Virus record (IMG/VR): IMGVR_UViG_3300030019_001278
Span: 1-22,390 of that record
Origin: a virus
Strand: one strand, 5' to 3'
Length of the DNA stretch: 22,390 nucleotides
Within the stretch, counting starts at the first letter, position 1; each line of letters begins with the position of its first letter. The translations under genes were made by a program, and so were the position numbers. Below are positions 6,354-14,206 of the stretch, one piece after another. Under the pieces are notes generated by a model. The model had not been told where the DNA came from. It made no database searches and worked only from the letters and a program-made list of their open reading frames with translations.

Positions 6354-8126
6354 TTACGATACGAATTCTAGTTCGCACATGTTATATCCTACATAAAGTG
6401 CACCGGTTGTATTACCTTGACACCTTACCGTAAGTGTTCCATCTGTGATGGTTACCGCCATATCTGCACAGAATTTTGTTGCGGTATCCTGTGTTTGTCC
6501 GTCCTGGAACGTAAGCGGATATGCTGTACCATTTACGTAGATAGTTCCTGTTGTCATATTATTACCTCCTGAATATCTATTAAGGAAGAACCTAATCTTA
6601 TAATTTCCATTTGGTAAACCTGTCATTCCGCCTGCTGCCATGTATGGAGAAGATGCATTAGTATTGCCGTAGCAAACCATTCCTAAACTCGTTTGAGTAC
6701 TAACAGCAGTCCAATAAGCATAAGGTATATTTGCAATAATTGCAGTAGCAAGAGTGCTCTTATTATCAGAGTTATATTGCTTGGTAGGACTTACTGGAGT
6801 TGCTCCCAATGCTGTCGCCAACGCTGCCCTAGACATGCTCGTTGCCCTTGCCGTATTGGTCGTGTCAACCAGACTTCTTGTTAGATCGAATTCGAAGTTC
6901 AAGTTCACATAATCGCCATTCGTTGGAGAAGCAACCTTCTGAGTTGCGTTATTATCATAGCTCGCTTGCAGAAGCATCTTCCAACCGGAAGAAGCTGCAA
7001 CGCAAGTCATATCGGCTGTATCGGTAAGTGCTGAATTAGCATTCGATGTAGCGGTTATAGTCACACTTCCTGCTGCAATGAATGTTACAAGTCCGGAACT
7101 AGATACAGTAGCAATAGCGGAATTAGAGGTGCTCCATAAAACGCTCTTATCTGTTGCATTAGAAGGAAGTACAGTCGTTGCTAATTGCAACGTACCTCCC
7201 GCGTTATAACTAGCTGCAATGGTTGTAGTAATCTCTACGGAAGAAGTAGCGACAACGGGTGTTACCGCAACAACAGAGAATGTATCTGTAAGTGATGTAT
7301 TTCCATTCGCTGTAGCGGTTATCGTTGCATTTCCTGCGCCTACGATAGTGACTAATCCTGTATTAGAGACGGTTGCGATCGCTGTATTGGAAGATAGCCA
7401 AGACACGGTGCTGTCGGTTGCGTTTGACGGTGTGATCGATACTGCCAATTGTACCGTATCTCCTACATTGTAACTAGATGCAGGCGTATTAGTTATATCG
7501 ATTGCAGTAGGTGCAATAACAGAAGTAGCTGCTATTCCCGTAAATGCAACCGAATCCGTGATGGCAGAACTATATGAAGAGGTCAATGTGATCGTTACAG
7601 ACCCTTCGCCGACTACGGTTACTAATCCGGCTGATGACACAGTAGCTATTGCCGTGTTAGAAGAAGACCAAGATACATTCTTATTACCCGCGTTCGAAGG
7701 AGTTACAGAACTTGTTAAATTGAATGTAGAACCAACTGTTTTTTGAGTCGACGCATAAGTAGCCTTATTCGTAATTAATACGGCCGTAACTGCAATCTCA
7801 CTAATAGTCACACTCACCGTATCAACGATCGTATTGCTATAGCTTGAGGTAACGGTAATAGTTGTAGTGCCGTATGCGAGAATCGTCATCACTCCCGCGG
7901 ATGTAATTGTAGCAACGCTCGTATTACTTGAGGAATATGTGTATCCCTTATTTGTCGCATTCGTTGGAGTGAATGCGGTCGTAAATGTGAATGTACCGCC
8001 AATAGCCAATGTGCCGACTGATGTCTTATTGGCAATAGAAATACCCGTAAGTGCTATTGCAGCAGCAGAGATACTTCCTAGATTAGTTGCGAAAATGCAA
8101 TCTGATAGTAATATATATTTTCCCAT
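6354..8126 (-). CDS. Fibre/adhesin with four tandem Big2 (Ig-like) domains
   Basis: This 590-aa protein is Ser/Thr/Ala-rich. After a short N-terminus (1-22) come four tandem bacterial Ig-like group 2 repeats of about 85-90 aa: roughly 23-108, 109-197, 198-287 and 288-377. Each has the signature TPSNATNK-VSWSSSNTAIATVSSAGLVTVV-G-VTIT. The C-terminal part (378-590) is a different beta-sandwich with W382, NGNYKIRFFLNRY and VYVGYN-like strands, perhaps a galactose-binding or malectin-type carbohydrate module. Big2 domains are known on phage tails and bacterial adhesins and bind glycans or act as spacers. Start and upstream stop overlap by one base (TAATG), so translation is coupled with the preceding fibre gene. 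Its role as a fibre or surface decoration is inferred from position. Confidence 0.85.
   Translation of the reverse strand: MGKYILLSDCIFATNLGSISAAAIALTGISIANKTSVGTLAIGGTFTFTTAFTPTNATNKGYTYSSSNTSVATITSAGVMTILAYGTTTITVTSSYSNTIVDTVSVTISEIAVTAVLITNKATYASTQKTVGSTFNLTSSVTPSNAGNKNVSWSSSNTAIATVSSAGLVTVVGEGSVTITLTSSYSSAITDSVAFTGIAATSVIAPTAIDITNTPASSYNVGDTVQLAVSITPSNATDSTVSWLSSNTAIATVSNTGLVTIVGAGNATITATANGNTSLTDTFSVVAVTPVVATSSVEITTTIAASYNAGGTLQLATTVLPSNATDKSVLWSTSNSAIATVSSSGLVTFIAAGSVTITATSNANSALTDTADMTCVAASSGWKMLLQASYDNNATQKVASPTNGDYVNLNFEFDLTRSLVDTTNTARATSMSRAALATALGATPVSPTKQYNSDNKSTLATAIIANIPYAYWTAVSTQTSLGMVCYGNTNASSPYMAAGGMTGLPNGNYKIRFFLNRYSGGNNMTTGTIYVNGTAYPLTFQDGQTQDTATKFCADMAVTITDGTLTVRCQGNTTGALYVGYNMCELEFVS
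6996..8060 (-). repeat. Four tandem Big2 domain-coding repeats
   Basis: Each unit is about 255-270 bases and encodes one Ig-like domain with the conserved core SxSNTAIATVSSxGLVT. The units differ at many codons, so the array is old or diversified. Confidence 0.85.
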
Positions 8127-11080
8127 TATAATGTACTTATTATGTTATTATAATATGTTTGTAAACTCGGTTTAAGTTGGCTTACGAAATAAGTCAAGTC
8201 GGCTAAATAAGTAGTCCGCACATAACTCGTAGAAGTAGCCCGTACACGTTCGATAATAGTATCGATAGTCGTTAATATGCGACTATCACCGTACAGATTA
8301 ATAATTCCCTTAGAAGTAGATGAGGTCACATTAATTAGCTTTTTGTCATAGGAAGAATCAGGAAATGAGACTACACTGTTAGCTGTTAAATTTGCCTTCA
8401 ATGTGGTTTCCATGAATTCAAGGGCATTACCGTTGGCATCAGCAGTTGGCATATATACCTTAACATGAAAAGTATCTCCCAACTTATACACTCTAATTTT
8501 AGAATACTTCTTAATGCGATAGTAGTCGAAGAATTCCAGTTGTGAAGGAACCCACATTACATCAGTTCCTGCTTTTCCATGCGAAGTAGCGAAATCACGC
8601 AGCATAGTAATCTTAGCATCTACCGCATCATGCGTTCCGACTACCATGTATTTTCTATTCTCCTTTCCTGCAACAGCAAGTTCGGTTGTAAAGTCGCTTA
8701 CAAATGTAGAAAAAGCGGTATCAAACCAGTTGCGGCCGATTGAATTTACATAAAATTGAGCTGCATAGGCCGAATTGTATGGAGGCCTGTCTATGTTGTT
8801 ATACTCAGAAGTCGATCCGGTAAACCATTTAATGTATGGTTGTAACGAGTTGTATGCATCACTAGCAAGCCAGTACGACAAGCTATTTTGTGGACTTCCT
8901 TTTGTGTAGCAACTGAACTTCTTAAACAATCGTGCCGCATGGCCATACCCTGCTGTATCTCCATCAGGTATAGCGTGCATGCGACATCCGGGCAATCCGA
9001 AGAATTTGTATAGAGTATCGTCCATCTCGAATCCTGCGGGCATAGAGGTATAACTTCCCTTCGTAACCTGAGGTAGCGTAAATGTAGTACCTAGATAGCT
9101 AATTGCCGCACTGCTATTTTCATTACAGTTGTGGCTAGATAGCGAATTTCCATACATGTACATCTCTTTATAATTCGTGTAATGGCAGTTCATTGACCCA
9201 CCATACAAAGTTGTATCAGAAGATGCCATTAAACAACGCGGAACACTATTATACACCGATTGCGGCATGAATATAGCAGTAAACTTGTACCTCTTATCTA
9301 ATCCGCATCCGTCTGTAAATAAAGGTATGGCATAGCTAACAGTAGATAGTCCTTTCCCCTTTATCGTAGTTAGGTTACCGCTAAGCCATTGGCTCTGTGT
9401 ATAGATATTGCCATTACTAGTCGCTGCGAGTTCCCTCCCATTAAACAGGGCAAAAAATCTATCGTAAGCATCCGAGCTATTATCATCGATGCTGACTGTC
9501 ATTGCAATTTCCTTGTCGAATTTTAAAGGAGCGATCGACAGTCCTAGTGCATCTACGTCCGCTATGGAACTATCCGTTATAGAGAATTCTAATCCTACGT
9601 AGTCCGCACCATCATCGGTTTTAACGTATCGCAATGTAATTTCAATAGTTACGGCCGTGGATATCGTTTCTGCGGGAGTGAGCACAAATTGCAGACCTCC
9701 TGCCGTGTTAGTTACTTTTGTTTTAGTGAATGGATTATTATAAACAATCTCATCCGAGTTGCTTTTCACAGTGATGTTATGTAGAATTACATACTTTTGA
9801 TAGTCAATGTAATCAAGGAAGCTAAATACCTGTGTGATATCAGTTCCTGCCGTAATTGATGCCGCAGATATAGAAACTTTCTGCTCATAAACTGGGAGAT
9901 ATGTCACCACGCCAGAAAGCAAATACTTATACTTCCCGATTACATTTTCTCCGGTTGAATCAACTATCATTCCTGCCGAATCTAATCCTAAAAGTGATTT
10001 AAAATGATCTGAAACTAATGCAGCATCAAATCCCTCATCTTCGGAATATTGCATGCCTATATTTCCAGTATTATCTGCTACACAGAATACTTTTTTAGAA
10101 GTGTTTACAAGTTCATCGGCGGGGAATTCAGCTTCTATTTGCAATTTTAGAGCAGTTAATTGCTCTGTTAATGTATCACGAACGGGTGTCTGTGTAACCC
10201 ATATTGTGCCATTCCAATATATAACCTGCCCCTGCGTTGCGGAAACACCAAATACGGTTCCTGTCTTCACAACAAGGTAGCAATCATTTGCAGTCGGGCT
10301 AGTTGGTGCGTATTCACTAGTACTAGCTAAACCTTTAGCTAGTTTAGACTCATCGAATACTGGTAGCCACGCCTTAAACATAGTGTATGTAAGGCTATCG
10401 GTATATTGTTTGTTTGATCCGTGTAGTTTATCTGCAGGGTCAGGAATATAAGGGCTCTGATCGTACGTAATTACCCCTCGTACGGTTTTATCTCCTTCCA
10501 ACGGAAGAAAATTATTGTCAACATATTTTTTATTTGTATAGGAATTTTCATCATCTGGTTCATTCTCACAATAAGCTCCGACAGAAAATGTTTTAGCTCC
10601 ATCAATCGTTTCAATACCGGTTTTGTGAACTGCGTTAGAATCGTTAGAAGATACTGTTTGTGATAGAGCTGTTATTTTAGTATTATAATCATTCTCCAAT
10701 GTGGTACGAAGGGTATTCATAAGTCCCACAAGAGTATCCTGATCAGTAATTGAAGTTAGAAAAGTCTCAATCTCACGGAATGTATCAATTGCATTACTTA
10801 AGCTTGTTCCAACAAGTGCATCCAAACGATTCTGAACTACCGCTATTGCAGCATCAATCTGATCAGAAGTATACTCGGTACAATTACTTAATTTCTCATA
10901 TAATTCTGCTGTTAAGTCATGTGTAGAAAGCCCTTTCCCTACAATGGCATTTACCTTATTAGCCACCGTAGTAGTTAAAGAAGTAAGAGATGAATCTGTC
11001 CCATTTATAAATTCTATAATCTGCATTAGCTCAGCAGCAGAGAAAGAATCACCGGTTTGTTTTGATATGGTTATTGCCAT
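8126..11080 (-). CDS. Tail spike/fibre with polysaccharide-deacetylase-like domain
   Basis: This is a 984-aa protein. Residues 1-150 are a helical, probably coiled-coil tail-attachment region with the typical fibre phrase KGLSTHDLTAELYEKL. Residues 150-310 carry fibre linker repeats (KTGIETIDGAKTF, NKKYVDNNFLPLEGDK). Residues 400-510 are beta-rich. From about 520 to 875 there are features of the NodB/CE4 deacetylase fold. MTVSIDDNSSDAY has the paired Asp (D532, D533). YGNSLSSH has the metal-ligand-like H650. GTHDAVD contains H817, and DVMWVPSQLEFFDYY lies at 840-854. The usual second His of motif 2 is not obvious. If active, the domain would remove acetyl groups from capsule or surface glycans during adsorption. 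It is the first of three large fibres downstream of the baseplate genes. The structural role is well supported; the enzyme call is moderate. Confidence 0.85.
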   Translation of the reverse strand: MAITISKQTGDSFSAAELMQIIEFINGTDSSLTSLTTTVANKVNAIVGKGLSTHDLTAELYEKLSNCTEYTSDQIDAAIAVVQNRLDALVGTSLSNAIDTFREIETFLTSITDQDTLVGLMNTLRTTLENDYNTKITALSQTVSSNDSNAVHKTGIETIDGAKTFSVGAYCENEPDDENSYTNKKYVDNNFLPLEGDKTVRGVITYDQSPYIPDPADKLHGSNKQYTDSLTYTMFKAWLPVFDESKLAKGLASTSEYAPTSPTANDCYLVVKTGTVFGVSATQGQVIYWNGTIWVTQTPVRDTLTEQLTALKLQIEAEFPADELVNTSKKVFCVADNTGNIGMQYSEDEGFDAALVSDHFKSLLGLDSAGMIVDSTGENVIGKYKYLLSGVVTYLPVYEQKVSISAASITAGTDITQVFSFLDYIDYQKYVILHNITVKSNSDEIVYNNPFTKTKVTNTAGGLQFVLTPAETISTAVTIEITLRYVKTDDGADYVGLEFSITDSSIADVDALGLSIAPLKFDKEIAMTVSIDDNSSDAYDRFFALFNGRELAATSNGNIYTQSQWLSGNLTTIKGKGLSTVSYAIPLFTDGCGLDKRYKFTAIFMPQSVYNSVPRCLMASSDTTLYGGSMNCHYTNYKEMYMYGNSLSSHNCNENSSAAISYLGTTFTLPQVTKGSYTSMPAGFEMDDTLYKFFGLPGCRMHAIPDGDTAGYGHAARLFKKFSCYTKGSPQNSLSYWLASDAYNSLQPYIKWFTGSTSEYNNIDRPPYNSAYAAQFYVNSIGRNWFDTAFSTFVSDFTTELAVAGKENRKYMVVGTHDAVDAKITMLRDFATSHGKAGTDVMWVPSQLEFFDYYRIKKYSKIRVYKLGDTFHVKVYMPTADANGNALEFMETTLKANLTANSVVSFPDSSYDKKLINVTSSTSKGIINLYGDSRILTTIDTIIERVRATSTSYVRTTYLADLTYFVSQLKPSLQTYYNNIISTL

Positions 11081-11082
11081 AA

Positions 11083-13719
11083 TTATGATAGTATTAATGG
11101 TAATGTGTATGGAAATTTATTATTAGTGATAACTTGGCCGGATCCGAATATAGAGCACGGAACAAATATCATTTTTTGAAGTACCGTATGCCACACAGGA
11201 ACTAGCATGTTAGCAATATCAGTTGCAATGTCTGCTTGAGATGGTATAACAGCCCATTGTGTGCCGTCAAAGCCAAGTATTGACCCGGCACTTGCATTAT
11301 CTGCTTCATCACTTACATTTTCTAATCCGCCAATAGTAGTTGAAAATTCAGAGGCATCGACTTCTATAATTTCGCTTTCCTCTCCTTCAATTATTCCATT
11401 TCCTGCGCCTTCTGTGGAGGTGGAATAAGCTGTTAAGCCTTTTCTGAAAGTAATTCTTTCGGCAGCCGTATCTTCTTTGATTTTTGAAAGAGCATTTTGC
11501 TCTACCCATGCGGGGGTAGCTATGCTTTTATCGTCAAGAGGTACGTCTGTATCTGAATCGGAGCTTCTTTTTACTGCTGTTATGTCTTTTTCTCCTAATG
11601 CTATACCTTTTTCAAAAGTTATCTTTTCAGAGGCAGTGTCTGCTTCTGTTTTTTTTAGAAACTGCTTGTTAGCACGAAGTGAAGAATAAACATTACTATC
11701 AGTTGGGGCTTTTGTGTCGGTTGACTTTATAACACTAATAGATGATCCGTTTGATGAGGTAGAAACCCCACCGGATGAAGTGTTAGAGCCACTATACTTT
11801 AAAGCCTCAATATCATCTTCTGTTTCAGATATCCATGAATATTTTGGACTTTCTCCAATCGTGTATGTGATAGAAGAACCGTCTAGCTGTTTTTCAAAAC
11901 CATAAATGCGACTTTCTCTTATCTCTGTTAGATAAGTTGGTGCTTCTAGCTGTACAATATTACCAAGGGGGAGAAAAAGAGTTCTATTTTCAGGTGAAAG
12001 GTTAAGCTCTTCAGACATCTGATATTCGTTTACCTTACACTCGTATGTGTTTGGGTCTATCTTTGTTTTATTAGCATATTTTATAGTGGCTACCTTCAAC
12101 TCATTTTCCGCTTGCGAAACAAGGCTGTTATCGACATAACTTGTATCAAATCCATAAACTATGAATTCATCCCCCTCGACAGGCTTCATAGTATCGCAAG
12201 GTAGATTTATCCCCCATTCATCATCGCGCACAATCTCAAAGACGTTGTATGATGATTGCCCGTTTATATCTCCCGCAGAATATAAAGTAACTTCAAAGGA
12301 TTTTCCATTCAGTTGGCCGCTAGTCATTTCGATGGAAAGCGTTTCCCCTGATAAGATATAATCTTTTGTAAAATCGGCAAGTGCATTGCTGTGTAATTGA
12401 TACGCTAAAAAAGTACCCACAGTAGTAGTTCCGTCCGATTCAGTAGTTTCTAATTTACGCGCTTTCGTATCTAATTTATCTACCTTACAAACGGTACGCG
12501 GATAAATATCTTCAAAAATAACTATATCATCAATAACATCTTCTGTAGAAAGATTATCTTCCGTATCAATATATCCACCCGTAGAAGATGGAAGATGAAG
12601 ACGTGTAGTTACCACGCTTTCTATATAGGAATCGTTTGTGCCGGCACTGAAATAGATGCTTGGCACATGTCTTAGAACAATGCCATTCAATGCTGTAAAT
12701 CTGTTACCTACTTCAACGTCAACATCAACAGCTGATTGGTAATTCTCATAACTATAATCCGTTATAAACTTAAATTCTCCTTCATCTGTAGTTAATGTTC
12801 CATCTGTTGAAATATAGTAAACAGCCCGGCAGGCTTTCCCTGTGTTTTTGCCATTTAGAAATAAGATGTCTATGTACGCCATTGACTTGTCGGAAGAAAC
12901 ATCCGAAAAGCATTTCACGCCTAGAATCTCGCTACCCACATTTACACCATGTACCAACCCACCCGCAATGCCGTTTATGGACCCTATAGTAAACGTTAGT
13001 GTTTTGCCATAGTAGGAAGTTATATTTTTTGTAGAGCCAAATGCGTATATACGGGTCGCATACGCAGAGCTACTGTCATTGCGAGTTATGGTTGATAGGT
13101 TATCACCCTCTTTTAGTAAAACAGACTCTCCTACTTCATATTTACCAAGATGAAGTACGCTACCCTCAAACCACCATTCGCATTCCCACGCCTCTGCTAT
13201 GTTGTTTAGAGCGTTAATGATGTTAGTAGCATCGTATGACAAGTATTTCGCTTCTGTGCCTACTACGGTTTCATCTATCACGTAGGAATATGGTATTCCC
13301 CCATATTTATATCCTAAGGCGGATATGTTAGATATCACTATATCTAAATGTCTAGATGCTTTTGCTGTTAAACTCCATTCTTTTTCGTGACCTGCAGAAC
13401 GATCATAGAATAGTATCTTATGCTTAAACTTCCAATAAGGGGCATCAAATCTTAATTCATAATCATAGCCTCCGGTAGTTTTGTTGTATGTAGGATGCTG
13501 CTTGTCTATAATTTCAAACACACCAAATGCAATTCCCTGCGCATCGTATTCTTCACCAACTAATTCAATGTAACTACCGCGTTTGAAATTAATCACAGAA
13601 GATGTTGTAAACTTAATAGTTACATATTCTTCGGACATTATGGTAGCCTTATATATACTTCCGCTATTAGCGATAGTAGATATAATGACGTTACCGGATA
13701 TGTCTTTGATGGTTACCAT
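11083..13719 (-). CDS. Baseplate hub / Tal-like tail tip protein
   Basis: This 878-aa protein follows the Dit-like gene, the normal place for the tail-associated hub (Tal). The first 400 residues look like a hub fold: ATIMSEEYVTIKFTTSS, FGVFEIIDKQHPTY, YELRFDAPYWKFK, and a LNNIAEAWECEWWFEG segment typical of Bacteroides phage tail proteins. The C-terminal part changes character. After a Ser/Gly-rich linker (about 645-665) it carries two copies of a short motif (FLKKTEADTASEKITFEKG near 687, and LSKIKEDTAAERITFRKGL near 744), as in fibre-anchoring tails. It then ends with ILGFDGTQWAVIP and a hydrophobic tail. No peptidase or muramidase motif was recognised, so it is best seen as a structural hub that bears the fibres. 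A 79-base gap with a hairpin precedes it. Confidence 0.82.
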   Translation of the reverse strand: MVTIKDISGNVIISTIANSGSIYKATIMSEEYVTIKFTTSSVINFKRGSYIELVGEEYDAQGIAFGVFEIIDKQHPTYNKTTGGYDYELRFDAPYWKFKHKILFYDRSAGHEKEWSLTAKASRHLDIVISNISALGYKYGGIPYSYVIDETVVGTEAKYLSYDATNIINALNNIAEAWECEWWFEGSVLHLGKYEVGESVLLKEGDNLSTITRNDSSSAYATRIYAFGSTKNITSYYGKTLTFTIGSINGIAGGLVHGVNVGSEILGVKCFSDVSSDKSMAYIDILFLNGKNTGKACRAVYYISTDGTLTTDEGEFKFITDYSYENYQSAVDVDVEVGNRFTALNGIVLRHVPSIYFSAGTNDSYIESVVTTRLHLPSSTGGYIDTEDNLSTEDVIDDIVIFEDIYPRTVCKVDKLDTKARKLETTESDGTTTVGTFLAYQLHSNALADFTKDYILSGETLSIEMTSGQLNGKSFEVTLYSAGDINGQSSYNVFEIVRDDEWGINLPCDTMKPVEGDEFIVYGFDTSYVDNSLVSQAENELKVATIKYANKTKIDPNTYECKVNEYQMSEELNLSPENRTLFLPLGNIVQLEAPTYLTEIRESRIYGFEKQLDGSSITYTIGESPKYSWISETEDDIEALKYSGSNTSSGGVSTSSNGSSISVIKSTDTKAPTDSNVYSSLRANKQFLKKTEADTASEKITFEKGIALGEKDITAVKRSSDSDTDVPLDDKSIATPAWVEQNALSKIKEDTAAERITFRKGLTAYSTSTEGAGNGIIEGEESEIIEVDASEFSTTIGGLENVSDEADNASAGSILGFDGTQWAVIPSQADIATDIANMLVPVWHTVLQKMIFVPCSIFGSGQVITNNKFPYTLPLILS
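11434..11661 (-). repeat. Duplicated tail motif in the hub protein C-terminus
   Basis: Two copies of a roughly 20-residue motif share the pattern (K/I)K-DTAxExITFxKG, with centres about 57 residues apart. Such units recur in Bacteroides phage tail proteins and probably form short beta or triple-helical segments that anchor fibres. Confidence 0.6.
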
Positions 13720-13739
13720 AGTACAAAGTTCGCATAATA

Positions 13740-13774
13740 AAAAGGGAAGTCCGAATTTTCAGACACCCCCTTTT
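13740..13774 (-). terminator. Hairpin with T-run between distal tail and hub genes; possible attenuator
   Basis: On the minus strand an AAAAGGG arm (13774-13768) pairs with CCCTTTT (13746-13740). An inner GTC/GAC pair surrounds a 10-base loop, and the transcript continues with TTTATT. It lies in the 79-base gap between two genes of the same operon. It could lower downstream transcription or protect mRNA ends rather than stop it completely. The stem is partly A-U and has an internal loop, so strength is moderate. Confidence 0.45.
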
Positions 13775-13798
13775 ACACATCATCTTGTTTGTGGTAAA

Positions 13799-14206
13799 TT
13801 AACTCCTATTAGACGGATTAGGTTCGTTAAACTTCACCGAAATCTTACAAAAAGTTCTTCTTGTATTAAGAGCGAAACTCGCACAACTAAGATACGTCAG
13901 ACGATATTTCTCTTCCAATTCTGGAACTTCTATTTCTACGTTTCCTCCGTACAATATAGATTCGAAAGCTTTCTTTCTAGATTTATATTCAGCAGTCGTA
14001 CTTCCCTCTATATGGAATGTTAATGTCAACGCTCTTTCGTCAACCTGAGGATTATTATGAGAAACCTGCTTACCCGGCATAAGCCTTGATTTATTCTCTA
14101 TAAATTCTTTCAATGGTGCTAAAGAGTCGATATCGTTCAAAAAGTTATCTCCCATCTTAACACCTAAAGTAGACGCATCTACTCCATTAATTAGCATTTC
14201 AATCAT
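13799..14206 (-). CDS. Dit-like distal tail protein
   Basis: This 135-aa protein lies directly after the tape measure gene, with a 4-base overlap, and before the hub gene. That is the distal tail protein position in siphoviruses. The sequence is beta-rich and typical of the Dit/gp19.1 N-terminal fold in short form. MIEMLINGVDASTLGVKMGDNFL is the leading strand pair. PGKQVSHNNPQVDERALTLTFHIEG and AEYKSRKKAFESILYGG (about 44-86) resemble the core, and FCKISVKFNEPNPSN ends it. It would form the ring joining the tail tube to the hub. It is shorter than Gram-positive Dit proteins (about 250 aa), lacking their second domain. Confidence 0.75.
   Translation of the reverse strand: MIEMLINGVDASTLGVKMGDNFLNDIDSLAPLKEFIENKSRLMPGKQVSHNNPQVDERALTLTFHIEGSTTAEYKSRKKAFESILYGGNVEIEVPELEEKYRLTYLSCASFALNTRRTFCKISVKFNEPNPSNRS

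Noticed and set aside
3270-8126. Invertible (shufflon-like) fibre region
   Set aside because: The fibre repeats are direct and diverged. No inverted repeats or second recombinase flanks them.
7219-8175. Several plus-strand open frames opposite the Big2 repeats
   Set aside because: They recur at the repeat period with Val/Ala-rich products, as expected for antisense shadows of a repetitive Ser/Thr/Ala-rich gene.
3270-11080. Diversity-generating retroelement acting on the fibres
   Set aside because: No reverse transcriptase, template repeat or C-type-lectin variable end was seen in the window.
13583-14023. 146-codon plus-strand frame across the Dit-hub gap
   Set aside because: It overlaps two well-supported minus-strand genes and the hairpin, and its product has no recognisable domain.
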